Source: CAYSND01 sp964642235
GTDB taxonomy: Bacteria; Bacteroidota; Bacteroidia; Bacteroidales; UBA932
Direction: 5' to 3'
DNA: 46,793 nucleotides
NCBI GenBank assembly: GCA_964642235.1
Contig: CAZXOP010000002.1
Location: 1 to 46,793, forward strand
In this document: piece by piece, positions 8,547 through 16,817 of the stretch
Numbering within the stretch: the first letter of the stretch is position 1
How the letters are laid out: each line of letters begins with the position of its first letter
The notes under the pieces: model-generated
Database searches by the model: none
The model's input: only the letters and a program-made list of their open reading frames with translations
Told to the model about the DNA's origin: nothing
Program-made: the position numbers and the translations under genes

Positions 8547-9869
8547 TTATTTCTGTGTTCTTACTCTGGTTGACTCTCTTAATCCGCCACAAGAAACCGT
8601 ATATGTAGCTCCGTCTATAATATCAAACATAAACGCATCTTCCTGCATAGGGAAATATTTACTGTATTCTGCTATTAGCACGTTAGCGTCTTGCATAAGA
8701 GTTTCATCTGCATTTTTAGCTTTAACAAGATAGTCAACAGCTACCCAGAACTGAGCCCTTTTCTCTACATCATTCCCTTCACATTTTTGAGATCCCCAAA
8801 CAGAGCCGATAAGAAAATATGCTTTCCCTGCTAATTGAGGGGTTAATTCAACTGTCTTTTTAGCTGCTGCAACAGCCTCATCAGGTTTTACCCCTTTCTT
8901 ATAAAGGAAAGTAGCAAGTTCAAAATAATAATTGCCATCCTGTTCAGGAGTGGAACCATCGTTTGATATTGCATCATACATATATTTAATAGCCTCGTTG
9001 GTGTTGTTTCTTATTGAATAGAGCTTAAAAAGCAAGTATGCGTTTGTATGAGTAGGTTCTACTTTGTTTAAAGACTGAACCGCATGCAAGAATAGATCTT
9101 CTTGGAAACACTCTGATGAGGTAAGAAGTGTTATAATAGACTCTAATACAGCTTTATCTTCTTTGTTGTTTTCATATCTGGGACCAAATAGTGAAACAAG
9201 ATTATCGCAACTTGCAACACCTGTAAGCATTAGTAGATTTTCCACATCTTCCCTAAGCCTTCCGTTCTCTTCAGGATTCTGTTTCTCTAAAATTGCAACA
9301 GCTCCTTCTGCCTTAGCATAAGAAGACAAAACATCTTCCGGTAAAATTATCCCTTTTTTATACAATTCGCTTGCATAGTTCATATAACGTACAACGATAG
9401 AAGGGGTAACATCCTCTCCTCCTATATCAATGGCATCCCCTAAAGTTTTATATACTCTCTCCTCTTGGTCGGGAATGTAGGTGAGCATATCGGTAGCCTG
9501 ATTTATCTTTGCCTTTCCTATATATTTAGGAGTTCCATAATAAGTCATTCTCAAATCATGGAGAAGCAGAAGAGAGTCTATTAACTCTTTTTTACGAATA
9601 GGATTGTTTTGATAAAGATTAATATCCCTTCTCATAATCTTCATTCCATCAAGAAGCATGCTCTGATTGGCTGAAGGGGGACATAAGGAAATAGCTTTTC
9701 TCCATAGAGGTGAAGCCTCCTTAATATTCTTCTGTTTCATATATTCTTGATAATAGGAGAGATACTTAATACATTCTGCACTATCTTTCCCAAATCTTCC
9801 CTGTCCGAAAACAGAGGTTGTAGCAACTAAAGCCACCATTAATGTTACAATGAATTTAACTCTTTTCAT
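8547..9869 (-). CDS. Periplasmic tetratricopeptide-repeat protein
   Basis: This 440-residue exported protein has a cleavable signal peptide (about residues 1-22, ending SVFGQ). Helical repeats with the spacing of TPR motifs follow, clearest in the C-terminal half (NEAIKYMYDAISNDG, NYYFELATFLYKKGVKPDEAVAAAKKTVELTP). TPR proteins hold partners together; no enzyme motif is visible. It lies between an outer-membrane barrel gene and lptC, so a role in outer-membrane or LPS assembly is plausible but inferred. A gene of this type at this place in the coaX block is, from memory, common in Bacteroidales. Confidence 0.75.
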   Translation of the reverse strand: MKRVKFIVTLMVALVATTSVFGQGRFGKDSAECIKYLSYYQEYMKQKNIKEASPLWRKAISLCPPSANQSMLLDGMKIMRRDINLYQNNPIRKKELIDSLLLLHDLRMTYYGTPKYIGKAKINQATDMLTYIPDQEERVYKTLGDAIDIGGEDVTPSIVVRYMNYASELYKKGIILPEDVLSSYAKAEGAVAILEKQNPEENGRLREDVENLLMLTGVASCDNLVSLFGPRYENNKEDKAVLESIITLLTSSECFQEDLFLHAVQSLNKVEPTHTNAYLLFKLYSIRNNTNEAIKYMYDAISNDGSTPEQDGNYYFELATFLYKKGVKPDEAVAAAKKTVELTPQLAGKAYFLIGSVWGSQKCEGNDVEKRAQFWVAVDYLVKAKNADETLMQDANVLIAEYSKYFPMQEDAFMFDIIDGATYTVSCGGLRESTRVRTQK

Positions 9870-9891
9870 CTTTCGTTTTTTATTTTAAGTT

Positions 9892-11196
9892 TTATTCGTA
9901 TCTATACTTTTGGAACCAAATGTCGTGCAAATTTACACCAATCATTAAATTAACATACCTTTCCATTACCATTTCGTTCTGTCTTGAACCTCTCTGCCCT
10001 AAATCCACCGCTATATTGAACGCATTATACCATCTATAAATGGGGAATGATGCACCAAAAGTTATCCCCATAGAGTTTACTTGATGACCGTTCAAAGATA
10101 TATAAGATTTATCAAAATATGCTCCTCCTCTATATGTAACTCTCTTTAAGTAATATCTAATATCATATCTATTGGGTGTTACTTCAAAACCTACTCTATA
10201 AGACTCTGATAAGGCAGGATTAAAAACAAACATCCCCGGATAATTTGCAAAGGTAGTATTTCTCCAGTCTTGACGAACATAATCGAATCCCAAACTCCAT
10301 TTTTCTCTCACTTTAAAGGAGGCACCTACCCCCATTTCCGATGCTATTTTCAATCTATAATTATCATTGCTCTCAAACACCACTGTATCCGTTGTTGAAC
10401 TCCCCTTTGCAAAAGCATATCTTCCTAAACTCCCCTTAAAAGTGTTTCCTAAGCTATATGTCCCCCCTATCGTCAGAAGTGATTTTTTACCGATAGGCTG
10501 AGCATATTGAAGTCCAAATTTAGCAGAAAATGAGGTTAAAACAAAATCCCACCCCGATTCAATGGACTGATTTGCAGAAGAGGAATTAAATAAAACATTA
10601 CTATGGCGGTCTATTGTACCAAAATAATAACTCCCTTCAACACCCAATGAAATACGTCTTGCAAAAGTGGCGGCTGCCCCAACAAAAACCTTGTTAATTC
10701 CCCCTATCCCATATTTCCTATACTTTATATCACCCAGGTCTGCAACTATACTCGGGTCGGTCTCTGTCGATTCGAACTTGTATCCAACATTACTATAAGG
10801 AACTATTCCTACAACAAGTGCCGATTTTTTATAAATAGGGGCTGTGAATACAAAATTATACATGTTGAAAATATTGTATGCTGTTTTCGAAGAGGAGCTC
10901 GACAGATAGCTGTTTTTTTGATTAACATTAAAGTCAAGCATAAAAGCAAGGGTGTCTCTCTCTGAAATAGCGGCAGGATTTAAATAATTTATAAACCTGT
11001 TATCACGCATCCCTATTCCTATACCCCCCATTGAGAGGTTATAGGCATTGCCCTGCTTGGAAATATCCCCCAAACCAAAGAGCGAATAAGGAGTATAAGA
11101 ACTCATTGCGTCAGTAAGCTGAGCCTTCAGACTCTGCGTGCTGAACAAGAGGGGAACCATTATGGTTATAATTATGTATTTTTTAATCTGCTGCAT
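9892..11196 (-). CDS. Outer-membrane beta-barrel protein (FadL/PorV-like)
   Basis: This 434-residue protein has a signal peptide (ending LKAQ, about residue 25). Many alternating hydrophobic and polar strands rich in Gly, Tyr and Phe follow, as expected for an outer-membrane barrel. The N-terminal part, SMGGIGIGMRDNRFINYLNPAAI, carries the GG...NPA pattern of the FadL/PorV/UPF0164 group. The ligand or role is not evident. Its start overlaps the end of coaX by 14 bases, so the two are translationally linked in one transcript with the TPR gene and lptC. Confidence 0.75.
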   Translation of the reverse strand: MQQIKKYIIITIMVPLLFSTQSLKAQLTDAMSSYTPYSLFGLGDISKQGNAYNLSMGGIGIGMRDNRFINYLNPAAISERDTLAFMLDFNVNQKNSYLSSSSSKTAYNIFNMYNFVFTAPIYKKSALVVGIVPYSNVGYKFESTETDPSIVADLGDIKYRKYGIGGINKVFVGAAATFARRISLGVEGSYYFGTIDRHSNVLFNSSSANQSIESGWDFVLTSFSAKFGLQYAQPIGKKSLLTIGGTYSLGNTFKGSLGRYAFAKGSSTTDTVVFESNDNYRLKIASEMGVGASFKVREKWSLGFDYVRQDWRNTTFANYPGMFVFNPALSESYRVGFEVTPNRYDIRYYLKRVTYRGGAYFDKSYISLNGHQVNSMGITFGASFPIYRWYNAFNIAVDLGQRGSRQNEMVMERYVNLMIGVNLHDIWFQKYRYE

Positions 11197-11905
11197 TAAA
11201 TTCTGCTATTCGGGCTAATCCCATCAAAACTAAATTATGAACTACAAATATCGGACTTTTCATTTTCTCGGCAAAATAATTTGCGTCTCCCCCCGTAAAT
11301 ATAACGGTATGATTCGCATATTTGCTTATATAACCCTCAATCTCAAACATTATGCCTAAAATTATTCCAGACTCTACAGCACCCGCTGTATAGCTTCCGA
11401 TGTTTTCCACGCAAGAGGGGGTATCCAAAAGGGGTAACTTGTTGGTATAGTGATTAATAGCATTGAATCTCATCCTTAGACCGAGGGAAATATTCCCTCC
11501 TAAAAATTCTCCCTCCCTATTTACAAAATCGACTGTCATTGCTGTACCAAAATCAAATATAATCAGCTCTTTATCAGGAAAAAGGGTGTTAGCAGCTACC
11601 GCAGAAGCCAATCTATCTGTCCCTAATGTCTCCGGTGTACTATATCTGTTCTTAATCGGAATCTCTGTTTTATCATTGAGAATAAAGAATTTAGAGGAGT
11701 TATTTTTAAGATAATCCAAAAGAGAGGTGCTTATCTGCTTAACACTTGATAGAATAGTAATCTCCGGCTTTTCATACTCGATTAAAGAGGCTATCTCCTT
11801 TTCACTTACATCTCCCATAAACTTATAGATTTTCCCAAGCGTAACGCCTTGAGCAAAAGCCACTTTAGAAGAAGTATTACCGATATCTATTATTAAATTA
11901 AACAC
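11183..11905 (-). CDS. coaX: Type III pantothenate kinase
   Basis: This 240-residue protein has the usual size for CoaX, which phosphorylates pantothenate in the first committed step of coenzyme A synthesis. The ASKHA-fold motifs are intact: DIGNTSSKVA at residues 7-16, GTDRLASAVAA, IIFDFGTAMTVDFV with the catalytic Asp region, GGNISLGLRMR and IFTGGDA. A -7 box at 11925-11932 lies just upstream, so coaX starts the operon that continues into the barrel, TPR, lptC and ppiD genes. Confidence 0.95.
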   Translation of the reverse strand: MFNLIIDIGNTSSKVAFAQGVTLGKIYKFMGDVSEKEIASLIEYEKPEITILSSVKQISTSLLDYLKNNSSKFFILNDKTEIPIKNRYSTPETLGTDRLASAVAANTLFPDKELIIFDFGTAMTVDFVNREGEFLGGNISLGLRMRFNAINHYTNKLPLLDTPSCVENIGSYTAGAVESGIILGIMFEIEGYISKYANHTVIFTGGDANYFAEKMKSPIFVVHNLVLMGLARIAEFNAAD

Positions 11906-11924
11906 TCTCTTTAGATTAGGGGGA

Positions 11925-11932
11925 CAAATATA
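11925..11932 (-). promoter_or_regulatory. -7 promoter box for the coaX operon
   Basis: The minus strand reads TATATTTG, a perfect TAnnTTTG match, 19 bases before the coaX ATG. Confidence 0.55.
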
Positions 11933-11951
11933 ATTACATTTTTTGAAATTC

Positions 11952-13223
11952 TCATAAAACCCCTTTTTCTATCTCTATTAACCACTTCCATATAGGAATG
12001 ACCTTTATGTTTTTTCCATTGTCTGAAGTAATTGTTTTTTCTTCATTATTAGTTATAATCAGCATCTTCTCAATGTCAAACACTGAGGATAATTTCATTA
12101 AAGCATTTACCTCTCTTTCAAGAGTAGTATAGTTAGAGACATTATAAGAAACTTGTACGGCTGTTTTTTGAGTTGGAATATAGAAATCTACTTCAATGTT
12201 CTTCTTATAATAAAAAATGGCATTCCCACCATACTTTCTTCTAAGGTTTGCAGCGACTAAATTCTCCAATAATATAGTTTCAGGCTGATAAAGAAAGAGA
12301 TTTAATATCCCATTGTCTAAAAAATATCTCTTCTTATTATTCTCTCTTTCAGGAAGATTATCGCTAAAGTTACTGATATCAAAAATCATATATGACTCTT
12401 TTAGGTACTTAATAAAATCAACTATTGTATTTCTGCTAACAGCTATACCGGTCGATTTAATAATATTCGCCAACCGAGAGTTGGTGGTGGGCTGCATAAC
12501 ACTCTCTGCTAATTTTTTAACTAATAGACGAAGTGCTTCATCATTCCTTATTTTATACCTTAACACTATATCATTTAACAGTATTTTATCAAATAGACCA
12601 CTTAGAAAGGAACGTTTATCATCTAACGAGAAAACACTTGGTATACTTCCAAAATAAAAATAATCTCCAAACAGGTTAACTACTTTATTCTTAATAGGTT
12701 TATAATACCAATTATCCTTTAACTCGATTTTATGAAATTTTAGATATTCACCAAAACTGAACGAGTTTATCTCCTTAATAATAAACCTTCCACCAAGAGT
12801 TGTGGCTATTTCACTACTTAACATCTTAGCATTACTTCCTGTAATGAACACTTTATAGTTTTGGTCAGCGACTCGTCTTGCAAATTTTTCCCAACCATTT
12901 ACATTTTGAATTTCATCTAAGAATAAAATAGGATTATAGGAGTACATCTCCTTATATGCTTCTAACAAATAATTCAATTCACTTGCTTGAATATTCAATA
13001 TTCTTTCATCTTCAAAGTTTACAAACAACATCTCCTCGATACTATGCCCCTGACTAATGAGATGTTGAATATGTTGGTATAGAGTGTATGTTTTCCCTGT
13101 GCGCCTCGCTCCCACTATAACATAGTTAAAATCTTCAAAATCCTGTACCCTTTCCATTAAATTTATCTTAGATACAAAATCCTGATACTCCGCAATCAGC
13201 GCTTTAAGTTCGTCCTTATTCAT
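11952..13223 (-). CDS. AAA ATPase with DUF4143 domain
   Basis: This 423-residue protein has Walker A GARRTGKT at residues 38-45, Walker B ILFLDEIQ near 99-106 and a sensor-like ITGSNAKM segment. A DUF4143-type C-terminal domain follows (YFLDNGILNLFL, then a PD-(D/E)xK-like stretch NIEVDFYIPTQKTAVQVSYNV). Proteins of this architecture occur in many copies in host-associated Bacteroidales and their cellular role is unsettled. It has its own -7 box, is separated from mfd by 118 bases that contain overlapping inverted repeats, and has no functional link to its neighbours. It may be an insertion into an older mfd-coaX neighbourhood. Confidence 0.8.
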   Translation of the reverse strand: MNKDELKALIAEYQDFVSKINLMERVQDFEDFNYVIVGARRTGKTYTLYQHIQHLISQGHSIEEMLFVNFEDERILNIQASELNYLLEAYKEMYSYNPILFLDEIQNVNGWEKFARRVADQNYKVFITGSNAKMLSSEIATTLGGRFIIKEINSFSFGEYLKFHKIELKDNWYYKPIKNKVVNLFGDYFYFGSIPSVFSLDDKRSFLSGLFDKILLNDIVLRYKIRNDEALRLLVKKLAESVMQPTTNSRLANIIKSTGIAVSRNTIVDFIKYLKESYMIFDISNFSDNLPERENNKKRYFLDNGILNLFLYQPETILLENLVAANLRRKYGGNAIFYYKKNIEVDFYIPTQKTAVQVSYNVSNYTTLEREVNALMKLSSVFDIEKMLIITNNEEKTITSDNGKNIKVIPIWKWLIEIEKGVL

Positions 13224-13244
13224 AATATGTAATAAATTTTAAAG

Positions 13245-13252
13245 CAAAGATA
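13245..13252 (-). promoter_or_regulatory. -7 promoter box for the DUF4143 ATPase gene
   Basis: The minus strand reads TATCTTTG, a perfect TAnnTTTG match, 21 bases before the ATG. Confidence 0.5.
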
Positions 13253-13268
13253 ACACAAATATTTACAT

Positions 13269-13311
13269 ACAGTGCATTATTTCTAAAATATCGCACTGTT
13301 TATAATGCGAT
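13269..13311. repeat. Three overlapping inverted repeats between mfd and the ATPase gene
   Basis: In 43 bases there are three inverted pairs that share bases. ACAGTGC (13269-13275) pairs with GCACTGT (13293-13299). GCATTAT (13274-13280) pairs with ATAATGC (13302-13308). ATCGCA (13290-13295) pairs with TGCGAT (13306-13311). They cannot all form at once. No T-run follows on the minus strand, so this is not a standard terminator. Confidence 0.5.
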
Positions 13312-13341
13312 TTCCCTTTATTATCCATAGTGAAAAAAGTT

Positions 13342-16300
13342 TTACATTTTTTTAGTAACAGAATAAGCACCTTCTATGGTTTTAATATTCTGTACTGTAA
13401 TACAGAGTTTTCCATTTGACTCCTTGAATTGATATCTATTACCCGGTTTACTCTGAATATATTTAAGGAGTTCTGCAAGCTGTTTGGTTTTATAAAATGG
13501 AGACATCTGATTACTTATAAGGTAGGCTACCATCTTCTCGTTTTTTAAGACTATTTTTTCAAACCCTTTCTTTTTAGCCTCCCCCCTAAGTTTGACAACA
13601 AATGAGAGTTGTCTGAGTTCCTCCGGTATAGGTCCGAATCTATCCTGAAGCTCTATCATAAATCTATCTAAGCTCTCCTCATCTTCTATATTGTCCAACT
13701 CTTTATAAAGCCTTATCTTCTCAGCAGTTATATTAATGTAGTTATCGGGTATCAAGAGCTCCATATCCGTATCTATAATACAATCATTAACATAAGCTTC
13801 TTGTTCCTCATTAATAGAAATAGAGTGTTCCTCTTTTATTTCATTAAATGCTTCTGATAATATTCTCGAATAGGTCTCAAACCCCATTTCAGCTATATAT
13901 CCACTCTGTTCTGCACCAAGCATGTTTCCCATTCCTCGTATATCGAGATCCTGCATTGCAATATTAAACCCTGAACCAAGGTCAGAAAAAGCCTCTATTG
14001 CCTTTAATCTTCTTCGTGCATCATCGGTAATAACTGCCATTGTGGGGACTATTAGATAGCAGAATGCTTTTCTGCTCGATCTCCCCACCCTGCCACGAAG
14101 CTGATGTAAGTCACTTAGTCCAAAGTTTTGTGCTTGATTTATGATTATAGTGTTGGTATTAGGGATATCTATACCATTCTCTATAATAGTGGTGGAGAGG
14201 AGCAAATCATAATCTCCGGCTATATATTCAATTATTTTTCTCTCTAAAACCATTGGCTCCATTCTTCCATGAGCAATGCATATTTTTATATTCGGGCAGA
14301 GGCGTTTGATAATATCTTCCACAGAATTAATATCTTCTATTCTGTTATGAACAAAGAATATCTGTCCGTTTCTCTCTATCTCGAAATTTATAATATCCTT
14401 TATTAGCTCTTCGTTGAAATCTATTATCTCTGTCTGAATGGGGAGACGATTAGGTGGAGGGGTATTTATAATCGAAAGGTCTCTCGCCCCTAAAAGTGAA
14501 AATTGAAGCGTTCTGGGTATAGGGGTGGCAGAGAGAGTTAGTGTATCCACAGAGAGCTTAAACTGCCTTAATCGCTCTTTGGCTGCAACCCCGAATTTCT
14601 GCTCTTCATCTATTATTAATAACCCTAAATCCTTAAAAACTATCTCTTTATTTAGTAATCTATGAGTCCCGATTATTATATCTATTTTCCCGCTCTTTAA
14701 CTTTTCAACTATCTCTTTTGCATCCTTAGCATTTCTAAGACGACTTAAAAAATCGACTGTACAGGGAAATTTCTCAAGACGCTCCTTAAAAGTATTATAG
14801 TGCTGCAGGGCAAGAATGGTAGTGGGTACTAAAATAGCTACCTGCTTACTATCTGCAACTGCTTTAAATGCTGCTCTGATGGCTACCTCTGTTTTTCCAA
14901 ACCCAACATCTCCGCAGACAAGACGATCCATAGGATACCCCTTCTCCATATCCTCTTTAACTGCTATTGCGGCTTTATATTGATCCGGAGTCTCTTCATA
15001 AATGAAAGAGGATTCAAGCTCTTGCTGAAGGTAGGTATCGGGGGAGAAGGCAAAACCTTTAGCCACCCTTCTCTGGGAATAGAGTTTAATGAGATCATCG
15101 GCAATATCCTTAAATTTAGATTTGGTCTGAGATTTTAATTTCTGCCAAGCAGCAGTGCCTAGTTTGTTAATTTTTGGGGGAGCAGAGTCCCCTGAACGGT
15201 ATTTAGAAATCCTATGCAGACCATGTATGGAGACAAAAAGAACATCATTGTCTCGATAAACAAGTTTTATGGCCTCTTGTACCTTACCATTTATATTATT
15301 TTTAACCAAACCTCCGAATCTCCCTATCCCATGATCTATATGAACCACGAAGTCCCCATCTCTGAGAGCGTTTATATCGTTCATTGTTAGTCTTTCGCTC
15401 TTTTCCACGCTCCTTTTTATCTTCAACCTTCTATACCTTTCAAAAATTTGATGGTCAGTATAGAGACAGGTTTTAGTATCGTTATCTATAAACCCCTCCT
15501 GTATAGTGTAATATTCGAAAGAGACATGTAAATCGAAAGAGGAGAAAATATTAGTTAACCTCTCTATCTGACTCTTACTTTCACTTAAAATATAGAGACT
15601 ATATCCGGAGTCTCTCATGGTTCTGATATCGTCAGCAAGGACCTCGAAATTCTTATTAAAAGTTGGTTGTGGAATGGTGTTAAAGAGTATTTTATCTATT
15701 CCGGTATCAGAATATACTGATGAAAGATAGACTTTTTTGAAGGGTATATTTATGGTATCTCCCTTTTCCTTATTTGAAATCCACACAATACTCTCTTTCG
15801 GCAAGAAGGAGAAAAAATCAATTTTTTCCAACTCATTCTCATCTAGAATATTAGGATATACGGTGATGCTCTCTATCTTCTCTATTGATTTTTGAGTATT
15901 TACTTCAAATTTTTTTATCTCCTCTACTTCATCCCCAAAAAACTCTATCCTGAATGGGGTATTGTCCGAATATGAAAAGATATCTATAATTCCCCCTCTT
16001 ATGGCAAACTCGCCCGGCTGTGATACAAAATCAACTTTACTAAAAGAGAGAGAAAATAGAACCTCTTTTACGAAATCGAAGGAGAGTTTATCCCCTTTTG
16101 ATATAGTTATGATAGAGTTATTTAGAGCTTTTTCAGACAATACTTTCTCTTCAACAGCTTCATAATACCCCACTAAGATTAAATAAGGGTTTTTATATTT
16201 ATTGTTTTTAAAATCTCTGATAGCATCTATTGCCGCAGTCCTTTGGACTTTAATAGAAGAATCGTTTAATGTATTTCGTAAGGAGATGTTTTTAGAGGTG

Positions 16301-16455
16301 GGGAGAAAAAAAATATTTTCATCTCTCATGAGATTATATAAGTCATTTGCACACCCCGAAGCATCCTCTTTATTATCTAAAAGAATTAGATGAATTCCCT
16401 TTTTAACAGTTGAAGAGATAGCAAAGGCTTTTGCAGAGGAATATAATCCCTCCAA
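13342..16455 (-). CDS. mfd: Transcription-repair coupling factor Mfd (start uncertain, non-ATG)
   Basis: This is Mfd, the DNA translocase that removes stalled RNA polymerase from lesions and recruits UvrA. In order it shows the UvrB-like N-terminal module (FAIRGGIIDIFSY), the polymerase-interacting domain (GDFVVHIDHGIGRFGGLVKN), Walker A GDVGFGKTE near residue 513, DEEQ near 615, helicase motif LSATPIPRT, the TRG region (ENGIDIPNTNTIIIN, QLRGRVGRS) and the C-terminal D7 domain. From the TTG at 16455 it has 1037 residues, shorter than the E. coli protein (1148). The frame stays open upstream to 16572. The extra residues, ending SDFLYNNSSNSVL, look like the normal Mfd N terminus, yet no ATG exists in any minus-strand frame from 16456 to about 16679. 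Translation probably starts at an unusual codon upstream (ATT at 16554, ATC at 16536 or ATA). Confidence 0.93.
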   Translation of the reverse strand: MEGLYSSAKAFAISSTVKKGIHLILLDNKEDASGCANDLYNLMRDENIFFLPTSKNISLRNTLNDSSIKVQRTAAIDAIRDFKNNKYKNPYLILVGYYEAVEEKVLSEKALNNSIITISKGDKLSFDFVKEVLFSLSFSKVDFVSQPGEFAIRGGIIDIFSYSDNTPFRIEFFGDEVEEIKKFEVNTQKSIEKIESITVYPNILDENELEKIDFFSFLPKESIVWISNKEKGDTINIPFKKVYLSSVYSDTGIDKILFNTIPQPTFNKNFEVLADDIRTMRDSGYSLYILSESKSQIERLTNIFSSFDLHVSFEYYTIQEGFIDNDTKTCLYTDHQIFERYRRLKIKRSVEKSERLTMNDINALRDGDFVVHIDHGIGRFGGLVKNNINGKVQEAIKLVYRDNDVLFVSIHGLHRISKYRSGDSAPPKINKLGTAAWQKLKSQTKSKFKDIADDLIKLYSQRRVAKGFAFSPDTYLQQELESSFIYEETPDQYKAAIAVKEDMEKGYPMDRLVCGDVGFGKTEVAIRAAFKAVADSKQVAILVPTTILALQHYNTFKERLEKFPCTVDFLSRLRNAKDAKEIVEKLKSGKIDIIIGTHRLLNKEIVFKDLGLLIIDEEQKFGVAAKERLRQFKLSVDTLTLSATPIPRTLQFSLLGARDLSIINTPPPNRLPIQTEIIDFNEELIKDIINFEIERNGQIFFVHNRIEDINSVEDIIKRLCPNIKICIAHGRMEPMVLERKIIEYIAGDYDLLLSTTIIENGIDIPNTNTIIINQAQNFGLSDLHQLRGRVGRSSRKAFCYLIVPTMAVITDDARRRLKAIEAFSDLGSGFNIAMQDLDIRGMGNMLGAEQSGYIAEMGFETYSRILSEAFNEIKEEHSISINEEQEAYVNDCIIDTDMELLIPDNYINITAEKIRLYKELDNIEDEESLDRFMIELQDRFGPIPEELRQLSFVVKLRGEAKKKGFEKIVLKNEKMVAYLISNQMSPFYKTKQLAELLKYIQSKPGNRYQFKESNGKLCITVQNIKTIEGAYSVTKKM

Positions 16456-16734
16456 AAGAACACTATTAGAGCTGTTATTGTATAGAAAATCAGATAATTG
16501 TGAAAGACTTTTCCTATTTAATATATCCTTTCTGATAGTTAATAACTTTTTAATAACTCTGTTTATAAATAATTATAAGTTTTCTTTATTTTATGGTCTT
16601 TTTTATTATATGGATTTAAATAAAATTAATCCAAATTTTTAAGATGAAACTTTTATTAAAGTTATGATAAAAATATAAACATCTTTTTTTATAAAACTAA
16701 CTCCCCTACGACCATCTTAACTCCTTTTTTCTTT

Positions 16735-16743
16735 TTATCCACA
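16735..16743 (+). promoter_or_regulatory. DnaA box
   Basis: TTATCCACA is an exact match to the consensus high-affinity DnaA box. I saw no second perfect copy in this intergenic region. Confidence 0.55.
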
Positions 16744-16793
16744 AATTAACATACTATATATAATCATTAAAAATTAATTTAAAAAATTAATAA

Positions 16794-16801
16794 TATATTT
16801 G
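16794..16801 (+). promoter_or_regulatory. -7 promoter box for ruvB
   Basis: TATATTTG is a perfect TAnnTTTG match 16 bases before the ruvB ATG, implying a very short leader. Confidence 0.5.
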
Positions 16802-16817
16802 CATAAATAATTTAAAT

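Larger units (their letters stand above)
16576..16817. other. Highly A+T-rich divergent intergenic region, possible replication-origin segment
   Basis: Between the open frame of mfd and ruvB lie about 240 bases with very little G or C, ending in about 75 bases that are almost pure A+T. A perfect DnaA box (16735-16743) sits at the edge of that stretch, and the ruvB -7 box is inside it. No gene, tRNA or long repeat is visible. Gene direction changes here: 11 of 13 genes to the left point left, and ruvB and the next gene point right. This fits an origin or a strong divergent promoter region; which one is not decided by the sequence alone. Confidence 0.4.
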
